Of a DNA stretch of 64,000 nt, positions 54,166 to 62,265 are shown piece after piece. A program made the translations under genes and the position numbers. Positions within the stretch are counted from its first letter, which is position 1. Every line of letters starts with the position of its first letter. Source of the DNA: Parashewanella spongiae (GTDB taxonomy: Bacteria > Pseudomonadota > Gammaproteobacteria > Enterobacterales > Shewanellaceae); contig NZ_CP037952.1 in NCBI RefSeq assembly GCF_004358345.1, positions 1,488,001-1,552,000 on the forward strand, read 5' to 3'. The notes beneath the pieces were generated by a model, which saw only the letters and a program-made list of their open reading frames with translations, searched no databases and was not told the origin of the DNA.

Positions 54166-54432
54166 TCACTTTAAAGTTGGTATTAATTCATCCAGAGCAA
54201 GCACGTAAATACTGCGTGGCGTTTTAGGTTTTTTTCTAATTAAGCCTTTATTTTCTAGCGTCTTTATCATTTGATTGACGGTCGGTGGGGTAACGTCAAA
54301 ATATTTTTGAAAATCTGTGTGTGCAGGCGGGACTTTATTTACCTTTGTGTACATTTTTATGAACGCTAAATACTGACCTTGTTTCTCTGTAAATGGGGCT
54401 TTTTCTGACTCAGGGATCGACATGTTTCTCAT
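54166..54432 (-). CDS. LexA-type winged-helix protein, passenger in IS630 element B
   Basis: 88 aa, one domain: FTEKQGQYLAFIKMYTKVNK, then PPAHTDFQKYFDVTPPTVNQ and MIKTLENKGLIRKKPKTPRS. This is the fold of the LexA DNA-binding domain with no protease domain. It lies 33 nt inside the left end of the element and is transcribed away from the transposase, with only 43 nt between the two starts. A repressor of the divergent promoter is the natural guess. It has an intact frame. Confidence 0.75.
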   Translation of the reverse strand: MRNMSIPESEKAPFTEKQGQYLAFIKMYTKVNKVPPAHTDFQKYFDVTPPTVNQMIKTLENKGLIRKKPKTPRSIYVLALDELIPTLK

Positions 54433-54475
54433 TTTGTGATCAATTATGGTAATTGTTAACTACCTCCATAGTGCC

Positions 54476-54892
54476 ATGAACATCAAATATTTAGTAGAGC
54501 TTTTAAACGAAGAAAAATCGTTCCTAGTCGACTTGATTGCAAAGGGGAAAACATCGGCTAGAAAATTGAAACGAGCCAACATCTTGCTCATGTCGAACAA
54601 TAGAATGAGTCAAGATAAAGAAATATCTTTAGCGCTTAATGTTGGTACAGCAACCATTTATAGAACAAAGAAACAGTTTGTTGAGGAAGGTCTTGAAGCT
54701 GCTCTGAATGAAGGAGCCCGAAGCGGCATGCCTCGGTGTTTGGATGGTAACCAAGAAGCCTTGCTTATTGCCTTAGCCTGTAGCAAACCACCAGAAGGAC
54801 TTTGTCGATGGACATTGAGTTTAATCACGGAAAAACTTATCGCATTAACTGAACTCGATGAAGTTTCGACAGAAACCGTGCGAAGACGCTTT
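54476..54892 (+). pseudogene. IS630-B transposase, N-terminal piece
   Basis: From MNIKYLVELLNEEKS (aligned with the element A start) through the helix-turn-helix half with SLALNVGTATIYRTKKQF and CRWTLSLITEKL to VRRRF. The frame then runs into MITE R4 and stops at 54943. The proper continuation, KENDLKPWQKK, lies at 57139. Confidence 0.85.
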
Positions 54893-54894
54893 AA

Positions 54895-55127
54895 CCTAGA
54901 AACATCAGTTGACTGCGTTCTCAAGCGTAGAAAAAATGGCTGATATTAAGGCGTAGCTTGCAGCAAGTAGTTAATCTAATTGCAAAAGATATAACGCAGA
55001 TAGCAGCCATTTTAGCAAGCTTGTGAGCGTAGAGCATTTCACTCATTAGGTGAAAAACATGATAATAAAATCATCGTATTGCTCAAACAGTTACTCATAT
55101 ACTCAGCGTTCAACTGATGTTTTTAGG
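54895..55127. repeat. MITE R4, copy 2
   Basis: 233 bp, ends CCTAGAAACATCAGTTGA and TCAACTGATGTTTTTAGG (one mismatch). TTTAA lies directly before it (54890-54894) and again after the joined intron (57139-57143). This fits a 5-bp target duplication made by the MITE before the intron entered. Confidence 0.82.
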
Positions 55128-57138
55128 GAGCGCCACGAAGCGCTTTATTCTGTTGCGGGATTTGTCTCAACGTATACGCAGCCAAGCGATTACATGGCCA
55201 TAAACCAGAGACAGCAACGTTATTATTTATAATAAGTCCATCAGGTTGAAACGTACCTGACGGGATAATTACCAGTTCATCCCGAAATCTGACGGGCATG
55301 CATAATGGGTAACCGCTATGACATGAAGCCCTGTGACAAAGGCCTTGAATAAAGGTTGAGATGCAATGTAGGCCGCAGCATCAAGCGAATTCAGTTAAGC
55401 GTCGTAAATCAAAAAATGAAGATGGGGAGTCTTTCCTAGTTGACGAACCCTGACACAAACAGAGAAGCAACTGGTAAATGCATCTGTTTGATCTTCCGGC
55501 GTAATATGAAGTGGCATGTATTGAAGGAAATAAAGTGAACGTGGGAGAGCCTGAGTGTTGGAAGGTAGTGACTTCCACTATCCGAATATAAGGTAAACCG
55601 AAATTTCAGATAGGGCGCTCAGGCAGTCGGATGAGCCCATAGTACCGTTAACCGTGAAGACAACATAACTTCACATCAGGGAAGGGGCTCAGTGTTACAC
55701 CCGTTTTTTAACGTAACTTTTGAGGTGAAATTGCCATATGGCTAACACTCCAGTAAATATCAGAATATTACAGCGAAAACTTTACTTACGCTCAAAGCTT
55801 AACTCGGAGCTACGATTTTACAGCTTGTACGATAAACTCAGTCGCCTAGATATACTCGAAGAAGCCTATCGACGATGCAAAGCCAATAAAGGCGGAGCAG
55901 GAATTGATGGCATCACATTCAGTTGTCTAGAGCAGCAAAAGAAAGTCGTTGCGCTGTTAAAAGAAATTCAAACTCAATTACAACAGAAAAACTATCGACC
56001 TAGCCCAGTCAAACGAGTAGAAATACTCAAAGACAACGGCAAAACGCGGAAACTTGGGATCCCGATAATCAGTGACAGAATTGTGCAAATGGCGATGACA
56101 ATAGTGATGCAACCCGTCTACGAACCTCATTTACATGAACACAGTTATGGTTATCGTCCATGTCGAAGCGCCCAGCAAGCGGTAAAAGTCATTGAAATGA
56201 GCCTAAAACAAGGCTATCAGCACGTACTTGATGCTGACTTGAGCGCCTATTTCGATACCATCCCGCACGCTAAGTTGATGGCAAAAGTAGAAAGGCGAAT
56301 AAGCGACAGCAGCTTTCTGAGTTTGCTGAAAAGCTTTATCAAAGCGCCCATCAGCGTAGAGACGGTCAACAGAAAATGGCGAATAGAAGCAAGCCGATGT
56401 GGCACTCCGCAAGGCGGAGTTATCTCTCCACTACTGGCTAACATCTATCTCAACGATTTCTGTTTGAAAATACACGAAAAAACACCGTGTAAAATCGTTA
56501 CCTATGCAGATGATTTTGTTGTACTTCATAAGCAAACCTACACACAAGAGCAACTGGACTGGATAGCACAGCAATTAAGTGATGAAGGTCTGAAGCTAAA
56601 TCAAAGTAAAACCCACTGTGTGGATATGGGAAAGCTGATGAATGAGTTTGATTTCCTCGGTTTTAACTTTCAACGGATCACAGGCTTCATCAAAGGCACC
56701 AGTTACATTAAGATACAGGCGTCTAAGAAGAGCCAAACAAAGCTGAAAAATAAACTCAGAGACATAGTGAAGCATCGAACCTCAAATACACTTGGCGTAC
56801 TGATAAATAAAGTTAATCAAGTTCTGAGGGGATGGAAACACTATTTTGGTGGGATAGGATATCCCAGAGGAGTATTTTTCAGAATAAATGGATTTGTAGT
56901 AAACCGATTCTATCGATGGCATCGTCGCTTAAGTCAACGTCGAAGCAAGTATCTATCACGAGGTGCTTACGAAAAATTACGCCAAGCTGGTCTTGAGTAT
57001 TTACCCACGACAAGATGATAAGCAAAGTGAAGGGGCTGAGAGAAGTGTAACAACAGAGCCGTGTGAGGGAAAACCTCATGCACGGAATCGAAGAGGGGCT
57101 GCTGGATAAGCGATAGCGAAGCCAGTAGCCTACTCTAC
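55128..57138 (+). mobile_element. Complete group II intron (copy C)
   Basis: Starts GAGCGCC right after MITE R4 and ends ...CTACTCTAC (AY end) right before TTTAA. The 5' RNA region of about 600 nt precedes an intact RT gene. Domain V is the 34-nt hairpin at 57056-57089. It belongs to a different intron family from copies A and B; the fragment at 40461-41006 is its relative and also has TTAAA as 3' flank. Likely still able to splice. Confidence 0.85.
55738..57018 (+). CDS. ltrA: Group II intron reverse transcriptase/maturase
   Basis: 426 aa, intact. RT domains run from about residue 30 (SLYDKLSRLDILEEAYRRC) through [26 protein letters not shown] and YADD (residues 256-259). The maturase domain X follows with SDEGLKLNQSKTHCVDMG and RGWKHYFGGIGYP. 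There is no C-terminal HNH endonuclease, so integration would rely on reverse splicing into single-stranded or hairpin targets. It drives splicing and mobility of its intron. Confidence 0.92.
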   Translation: MANTPVNIRILQRKLYLRSKLNSELRFYSLYDKLSRLDILEEAYRRCKANKGGAGIDGITFSCLEQQKKVVALLKEIQTQLQQKNYRPSPVKRVEILKDNGKTRKLGIPIISDRIVQMAMTIVMQPVYEPHLHEHSYGYRPCRSAQQAVKVIEMSLKQGYQHVLDADLSAYFDTIPHAKLMAKVERRISDSSFLSLLKSFIKAPISVETVNRKWRIEASRCGTPQGGVISPLLANIYLNDFCLKIHEKTPCKIVTYADDFVVLHKQTYTQEQLDWIAQQLSDEGLKLNQSKTHCVDMGKLMNEFDFLGFNFQRITGFIKGTSYIKIQASKKSQTKLKNKLRDIVKHRTSNTLGVLINKVNQVLRGWKHYFGGIGYPRGVFFRINGFVVNRFYRWHRRLSQRRSKYLSRGAYEKLRQAGLEYLPTTR

Positions 57139-57520
57139 TTTAAAGAAAACGACTTAAAACCTTGGCAGAAAAAAATGTGGTGTGTTGGCAATATGAATGC
57201 AAATTACATCGCACAAATGGAACATGTTTTAGATGTTTATGCTCGCCCTAAAAACTCAGCTGAGCCAGCGGTTAATTTTGACGAAGCGATGAAGCAATTG
57301 GTTTCAGATGTTGCCCCTCCATCCCCAGTAAAATCAGGGCAATCAGCCAGAATCGATTATGAATACAAGCGGGTTAGCGTGGCTAATATTTTTATGTTTT
57401 TTGACCGCCATCGAGGCTGGAGAAAGGCTAAGGCAACACAGAGTAAGACCGCAGTCGATTTCGCTCAGTGCATGAAAGAACTTGTCGATGAACACTATCC
57501 GGATGCACATAAAATTCATG
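57139..57520 (+). pseudogene. IS630-B transposase, middle piece
   Basis: Resumes in frame with KENDLKPWQKKMWCVGNMNA and holds the first catalytic Asp region (PAVNFDEAMKQL). It ends at DAHKIH, where IS66 is inserted. The frame across the IS66 end stops at 57540. The first eight codons overlap the TTTAA flank. Confidence 0.85.
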
Positions 57521-57598
57521 GTGAGTTTACGGCAGCATAGTGCAACTTTAACCCAATAATTTGATGTAATGATGGCAGATTAATTATCGGAGCCCATC

Positions 57599-57970
57599 AT
57601 GCCAAATATAGAGCCATTAACTCGCGTCGCCACAGTCTTCGCCCATTGGCGCATAAATAAGCCGAGTCGCGGAACTAAAATACCAAACACTCTCCGCGAG
57701 CAAGCCATTTCATTGCTAGAGCATTACTCATCATCACAAATTTGCACCGCTTTACGTATCAGTAGCTCTCAATTTAAACAATGGTGCCAGGTATCAAACT
57801 CGGCAGAGTCCATTACAGACTTCATTGAATTACCCAACTTACCTGAGGTCATCAAGCCCAATTCCCCAGTAAAACTTGAGTTGAATCTATCTAATGGCGA
57901 CAATATTCATATACAAGGTGTGGTGGATGTTCACTTTATTTGCGCCCTTATCTGGGCAATGAAATCATGA
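57599..57970 (+). CDS. tnpA: IS66 accessory protein TnpA
   Basis: 123 aa with an N-terminal helix-turn-helix of the TnpA type (LREQAISLLEHYSSSQICTA then LRISSSQFKQW). Required for IS66 movement, exact role uncertain. Its stop overlaps the tnpB start (ATGA). Confidence 0.85.
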   Translation: MPNIEPLTRVATVFAHWRINKPSRGTKIPNTLREQAISLLEHYSSSQICTALRISSSQFKQWCQVSNSAESITDFIELPNLPEVIKPNSPVKLELNLSNGDNIHIQGVVDVHFICALIWAMKS

Positions 57971-58299
57971 TCTATTTAACTTCCAACAGTCGTATCTTCA
58001 TTGCGACTCAGCCTGCTGATTTTCGCTGTGGTATCGATGGACTGGCGGCCGTGTGCCAACAGCGCTTGTCGAGTAATCCGCGTTCAGGCTCGATATTCGT
58101 CTTCATTAATCGCAACAAAACCATGATACGAGCCCTCACTTATGAGCATAATGGCTTTTGGCTGATGACCAAACGGTTATCAAAAGGAAAATTTCATGGA
58201 TGGCCACGTCATCATGGCGTTATGCAACCGATGGCTGCGGCACAATTACGGCAATTACTGAGTGGTGAACCTTATTTATCTTCAAGTCGCTTGAAATAA
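57967..58299 (+). CDS. tnpB: IS66 accessory protein TnpB
   Basis: 110 aa from MIYLTSNSRIFIATQPADFR, followed by the family pattern CGIDGLAAVC and FVFINRNKTMIRALTYEHNG. The ATG lies in the overlap with tnpA, so translation is coupled. The longer frame from 57940 has no family support. Confidence 0.92.
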   Translation: MIYLTSNSRIFIATQPADFRCGIDGLAAVCQQRLSSNPRSGSIFVFINRNKTMIRALTYEHNGFWLMTKRLSKGKFHGWPRHHGVMQPMAAAQLRQLLSGEPYLSSSRLK

Positions 58300-58389
58300 A
58301 TCGCACTTACCGGTTGATTATTTTATTTATCGGATCATACTGCCCGCCGAATTCATTTTTCCTATTCGCCTAAGCTGGACTGTCCTTTA

Positions 58390-59997
58390 ATGAGTAAACC
58401 GTTTACTGATATCGACCACAACGCGCTGGAAGCACTGATAGTTCGTGTTACTGAAGCCAAAGAGCATGAATTAGCACTGTCTCCAGAAGATTGTCAGTTG
58501 TTACTTGATGCCTTAGTGACGTTATCGACGATGCAGCAACGATTAACCAATCACGATGTCACCGTGCACAAATTGCGTAAGTTACTTGGCATTGAAAAGT
58601 CTTCAGAAGCCTTGTCTCGTGTCAGTAAAAGCAATAAAGGAAGCGGTAAACACACTGCGGGTAAAAATCGTAAACCCAAAGAGAGCGGTGAAGATTTCAC
58701 TCCCGCTAAGCCAGTTGTGATAGTGCATCAGAGTACAGATGTGAAAAAAGGTGATAACTGCCTAGAGTGCCACATGGGTAAAATGTACAAAACCGACCCA
58801 GGCAGTTTACTGCGTATCACAGGGCAAAGTCCGTTTAAGCCAGAGCAGCATGTCATGGAGCGCTTTCGCTGTAATGCTTGTGGCGCTTACGCTACCGCCG
58901 CTTTGCCAGTTGAAGTGTTAGCCGACGGGAGCGAGCAACAAAAATACGGCTACTCAGCTCGGTCATTAATGGCCATACACAAGTATTTTGCCGGGTTGCC
59001 GTTTTATCGCCAAGGGAGCATTCAAAAGCTGCTTGGTGTCAAAATCACTGCGTCTACTGTGTTTGACCAAGTTGAATATGTGGCCAATGATATTTACCCT
59101 GTTTATCAAATGTTGGTTAACCTCGCGGCCGATGCGAAGCATTATTATCTCGATGACACGACTCACCGAATTTTGGATGCTACGCCAATAGAAAAACCGG
59201 TGCGTAACAGTGACAAGACACAAATGCGCAGCGGCGTGTACACATCAGGTGTTATTGCGACCACTCAAGCCAATGATAGTATCGTGTTGTTTGAAACTAA
59301 TATTGGTCATGCTGGCGAATTCATCGATAGCCTGTTGCACAAACGCGGTACTCATCAATCTAGGCCGATAATGATGAGTGATGCTCTGGTCAGTAATCGC
59401 CCTACGGTAAGAGAATGTCTGCTGTCATTGTGTAACAGTCATGCCAGACGACAATTTGTTGATGTCATTAACCATTTCCCCGATGAAGTCGAGCACGTAC
59501 TGACACGTTATGGTGAAATTTGGGCTTACGAGCAGCACACTAAAGAGCAAAAGTTTACGGCAACAGAAAGGCTGAGTTACCATCAGCAACATTCGTTGCC
59601 TGTAATGAAAACCATCAAGCAGTGGTGTACAACACACCTTAACGATGAAACAGTTGAAGAGAATAGTGGTTTAGGTAAGGCGATGCGATATTTTGTCAAA
59701 CACTATGTTGGCTTGAGCTATTTTTGCCACTACGAAGGTGTATACATCGATAATAACCGTATCGAAGCCATGTTAAAAATCATCGTTCGTGACCGAAAAA
59801 ATGCGATGTTCCATAAGACGTTACTTGGCGCTACGATTGGTGATGTCATCACGTCAATGATTGCAACAGCAAGTGAAGCTGGCATCAATGTGTTTGAGTA
59901 TTTCACATTTTTACAGAGAGAGAAGGATAAAGTGAAAACCAATCCTGAAGAATACCTACCGTGGAATTATCGAGAAACAGTCGGCACTGAAAAATAA
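58390..59997 (+). CDS. tnpC: IS66 transposase TnpC
   Basis: 535 aa. N-terminal coiled helix (TMQQRLTNHDVTVHKLRKLL), zinc-finger-like CLECHMGKM and CNACGAY, and a DDE domain with YYLDDTTHRIL, IMMSDALVSN and YIDNNRIEAMLKIIVRDRKN. Catalyses transposition of the element. It lies 90 nt after tnpB. Confidence 0.93.
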   Translation: MSKPFTDIDHNALEALIVRVTEAKEHELALSPEDCQLLLDALVTLSTMQQRLTNHDVTVHKLRKLLGIEKSSEALSRVSKSNKGSGKHTAGKNRKPKESGEDFTPAKPVVIVHQSTDVKKGDNCLECHMGKMYKTDPGSLLRITGQSPFKPEQHVMERFRCNACGAYATAALPVEVLADGSEQQKYGYSARSLMAIHKYFAGLPFYRQGSIQKLLGVKITASTVFDQVEYVANDIYPVYQMLVNLAADAKHYYLDDTTHRILDATPIEKPVRNSDKTQMRSGVYTSGVIATTQANDSIVLFETNIGHAGEFIDSLLHKRGTHQSRPIMMSDALVSNRPTVRECLLSLCNSHARRQFVDVINHFPDEVEHVLTRYGEIWAYEQHTKEQKFTATERLSYHQQHSLPVMKTIKQWCTTHLNDETVEENSGLGKAMRYFVKHYVGLSYFCHYEGVYIDNNRIEAMLKIIVRDRKNAMFHKTLLGATIGDVITSMIATASEAGINVFEYFTFLQREKDKVKTNPEEYLPWNYRETVGTEK

Positions 59998-60089
59998 TAC
60001 AGCTGTAAAAAATGGACTTGGGCTAATCGCCTAGGTCTAGCTGTACCTGAAATAATTTAGTTTTGCACGCTATGCTGCCGTAAGCTCAC

Positions 60090-60423
60090 AATTCATGTGG
60101 TAATGGATAATTACACGACACATACGGCAGGCTCGTTATACAAAGCATTTAAGCCAGAGGAGGCGCTAAGGATTTTGAACAAACTTGAATTTCATTTCAC
60201 GCCTAAGCATGCCAGTTGGCTCAATATGGTTGAAATAGAAATCGGTAATATGAATCAACAATGCTTAGGTCGTCGCATAGAAAGCTGGGAAATGCTGCAC
60301 AAAGAGCTTTCGGCTTGGGAGATGCGGAGAAACGATGCGCAGGCAAGCATAAATTGGATGTTTAATGTCGACGGTGCACGTGAGAAATTCACGAAAGCTT
60401 ATGCAAATCTCAATCAATCATAA
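60090..60423 (+). pseudogene. IS630-B transposase, C-terminal piece
   Basis: Continues the transposase after IS66: HVVMDNYTTHTAGSLYKAF with the second catalytic Asp, then SWLNMVEIEIGNM with the Glu, ending at TAA 17 nt before the element end. Joined to the other two pieces it gives a full-length IS630 transposase without further damage that I can see. Confidence 0.85.
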
Positions 60424-60440
60424 CTTTTGTGTCGAGGTAC

Positions 60441-60628
60441 TAGTATTGTCCTTTTGTTTGGTTTCTTTGCACTCTGTAAATGCGGCAACATGGAAGCAGT
60501 CAGAGTCTATAGATGCACGAACAGCTAAAAAGATATTAGCATTCTCAGGTACTGGATCTTTTAAAGTGTTCCCTGCGAATAGCAATAAAGTTGTCGCCGA
60601 TTTAACTATATCTGTAGTGCTGAGGTAA
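60441..60628 (+). pseudogene. Small exported protein, 3' fragment (split by transposons)
   Basis: From GTA 60443 the frame reads VLSFCLVSLHSVNA (rest of a signal peptide, cleavage after VNA), then ATWKQSESIDARTAKKILAF and a short mature part ending VADLTISVVLR. With the fragment at 52612 it makes a 75-aa exported protein of unknown function. No start codon remains here. Confidence 0.7.
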
Positions 60629-60748
60629 ATAATATTTCAATATCACTAACCAAAACCATCTATCTCGACGCCACTCAACTTTTTATTTTGTACATTAAAA
60701 ATTAAGTTATCATTAACGATTACTAATGAAAGGTAAAGAGGAATTATC

Positions 60749-61273
60749 ATGCGGTCCAAAATCATAATACTACTTACAAGCTTGTTTGTTTTTATAACAT
60801 CACTGAGTGCAATTGCAGGAATTGATATTAACAAATTACAACATATAGAAATTAAAAAATTAAAAACAGTCTCAGAACAGATTTTGACTGGTGGGCAGCC
60901 AACCAAAGCGCAGCTCAATCAATTGAAACAGTTAGGTATTAAAAATATAGTCAATTTACGTCCGCAAACTGAGCAAACTTGGAACGAGAAACAATATGTA
61001 GAGTCGTTGGGGCTAAATTACTATTCGTTATCTGTAGCAGGTGCAAAAGGTGTCAATTCTGATAATGCGGATAAGCTTGCTTCGTTGCTTGACCAATTGT
61101 CTGGCGAACCTGTATTTTTACATTGTGCGAGTGGTAATAGGGTTGGCGCATTAGCAGCATTAAACGAATTCAAATCTAATGGTGGTGATCTGGAATCTGC
61201 GATTGCAACAGGAAAAAAGTGGGGACTAACTCGCTTAGAGAAAGTTGTTCGTGAACAACTTAACCCAAAATGA
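60749..61273 (+). CDS. Exported DUF442 protein-tyrosine-phosphatase-like protein
   Basis: 174 aa with a Sec signal (MRSKIIILLTSLFVFITSLS then AIAG). The DUF442 fold starts at ILTGGQPTKAQLNQLKQLGI and holds the phosphatase-like loop HCASGNRVGAL, a Cys-x4-Arg version as in DUF442 and unlike the classical Cys-x5-Arg. The substrate is unknown; periplasmic location is likely. AAAGAGGAA precedes the ATG. Confidence 0.82.
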   Translation: MRSKIIILLTSLFVFITSLSAIAGIDINKLQHIEIKKLKTVSEQILTGGQPTKAQLNQLKQLGIKNIVNLRPQTEQTWNEKQYVESLGLNYYSLSVAGAKGVNSDNADKLASLLDQLSGEPVFLHCASGNRVGALAALNEFKSNGGDLESAIATGKKWGLTRLEKVVREQLNPK

Positions 61274-61321
61274 TATTGATGTTGTAAAATAAACACCAAC
61301 TCGATGTTTGTGGTGCAGTAT

Positions 61322-62233
61322 ATGAAAAATAAAATATTTATTTTAGGTTCTTTTAATGTTGATATCGTATCTTACCTTGATGATTTTCCCCTCCCAGGGC
61401 AGACGATAGAAGCCACAAATAGTGAGATTATTTGTGGGGGGAAAGGAGCTAATCAAGCTTATGCTGCATCCCAAAATGGCGTTGAAGTAAATTTTCTTAC
61501 CAAAATTGGCAAAGATGGTTTTGCACACTTTGCCAAAGAGCAGTTAGGTTTAAGAATAAAACAAAATAATTATATATTGGAAACAGAGAAAGCTGCGACA
61601 GGTGTGGCCAATATTTTTGTCCGAGGGGCAGATAAAGAAAACCAAATAGTGATAAACCTCGGTGCCAATAAATGCATTACTGAGAAAGAAGTGCAATACT
61701 ATAAATCGCTGATTGAAGAGAGCGATATATTGATGGTTCAACTCGAAAATAACTTCGATGCAATTGCTTGTGCACTTAAATTAGCCCATGATGCGAACGT
61801 CACCACACTGCTTAACCCAGCACCTATATCTCCTCAAATATCAAGACTACTTCCACTGGTTGATATCATCATTCCAAATGAAACCGAATTGCAAGGCTTG
61901 GGTAAAATGCCAGTCTCATCATTGGATGAAACAAAAAAAGCCGTTTTAGCGTTTTCCAAATCATCCGGGATCCAAACTATCGTTGTGACTCGTGGTGCCA
62001 AAGGAGCACTTTGCTTTCAAAATAATATTTTTACGCTGATACCAAGTATTGAAAATGTGAATGTTGTCGATACTACAGGAGCCGGAGATGCCTTTAATGG
62101 CGCGTTAGCTGCAAAATTAGCAAATGGTTTAAACCTCGAAGAAGCGGCACGATACGCAAATTTTTACGCTTCACTCGCGGTTGCAGGAAAAGGCGCTTCA
62201 AACATGCCAGAAGGTGTTGGGCTTCTTATCTAA
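61322..62233 (+). CDS. PfkB family sugar kinase (ribokinase-like)
   Basis: 303 aa from MKNKIFILGSFNVDIVSYLD. It has the N-terminal Gly pair GGKGANQAYAA and the C-terminal anion-hole/catalytic motif DTTGAGDAFNGALA. Closest in pattern to ribokinase RbsK, but no ribose transport genes adjoin, so the substrate is open. The frame opens 6 codons earlier without support. Confidence 0.82.
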   Translation: MKNKIFILGSFNVDIVSYLDDFPLPGQTIEATNSEIICGGKGANQAYAASQNGVEVNFLTKIGKDGFAHFAKEQLGLRIKQNNYILETEKAATGVANIFVRGADKENQIVINLGANKCITEKEVQYYKSLIEESDILMVQLENNFDAIACALKLAHDANVTTLLNPAPISPQISRLLPLVDIIIPNETELQGLGKMPVSSLDETKKAVLAFSKSSGIQTIVVTRGAKGALCFQNNIFTLIPSIENVNVVDTTGAGDAFNGALAAKLANGLNLEEAARYANFYASLAVAGKGASNMPEGVGLLI

Positions 62234-62265
62234 AAGCACGATGTTATGACACATAGTTGAGATGT

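Larger units (their letters stand above)
57521..60089 (+). mobile_element. IS66-family element, intact
   Basis: 2569 bp with terminal inverted repeats GTGAGTTTACGGCAGCATAG (left) and GTGAGCTTACGGCAGCATAG (right, inverted). The 8-bp direct repeat AATTCATG flanks it at 57513-57520 and 60090-60097, the target-duplication length typical of IS66. All three genes tnpA, tnpB and tnpC are open. It is the cleanest insertion in the window and probably recent. Confidence 0.95.
54133..60440 (+). mobile_element. IS630-family element B, interrupted twice
   Basis: Left end GTACCCAAACACA (54133) and right end TGTGTCGAGGTAC (60428-60440), flanked by TA. Without the inserts (MITE R4 copy 2 plus group II intron, and IS66 plus duplication) it measures about 1.49 kb, close to element A. 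Contents: a minus-strand winged-helix gene at the left end and a plus-strand transposase in three pieces. Confidence 0.8.
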
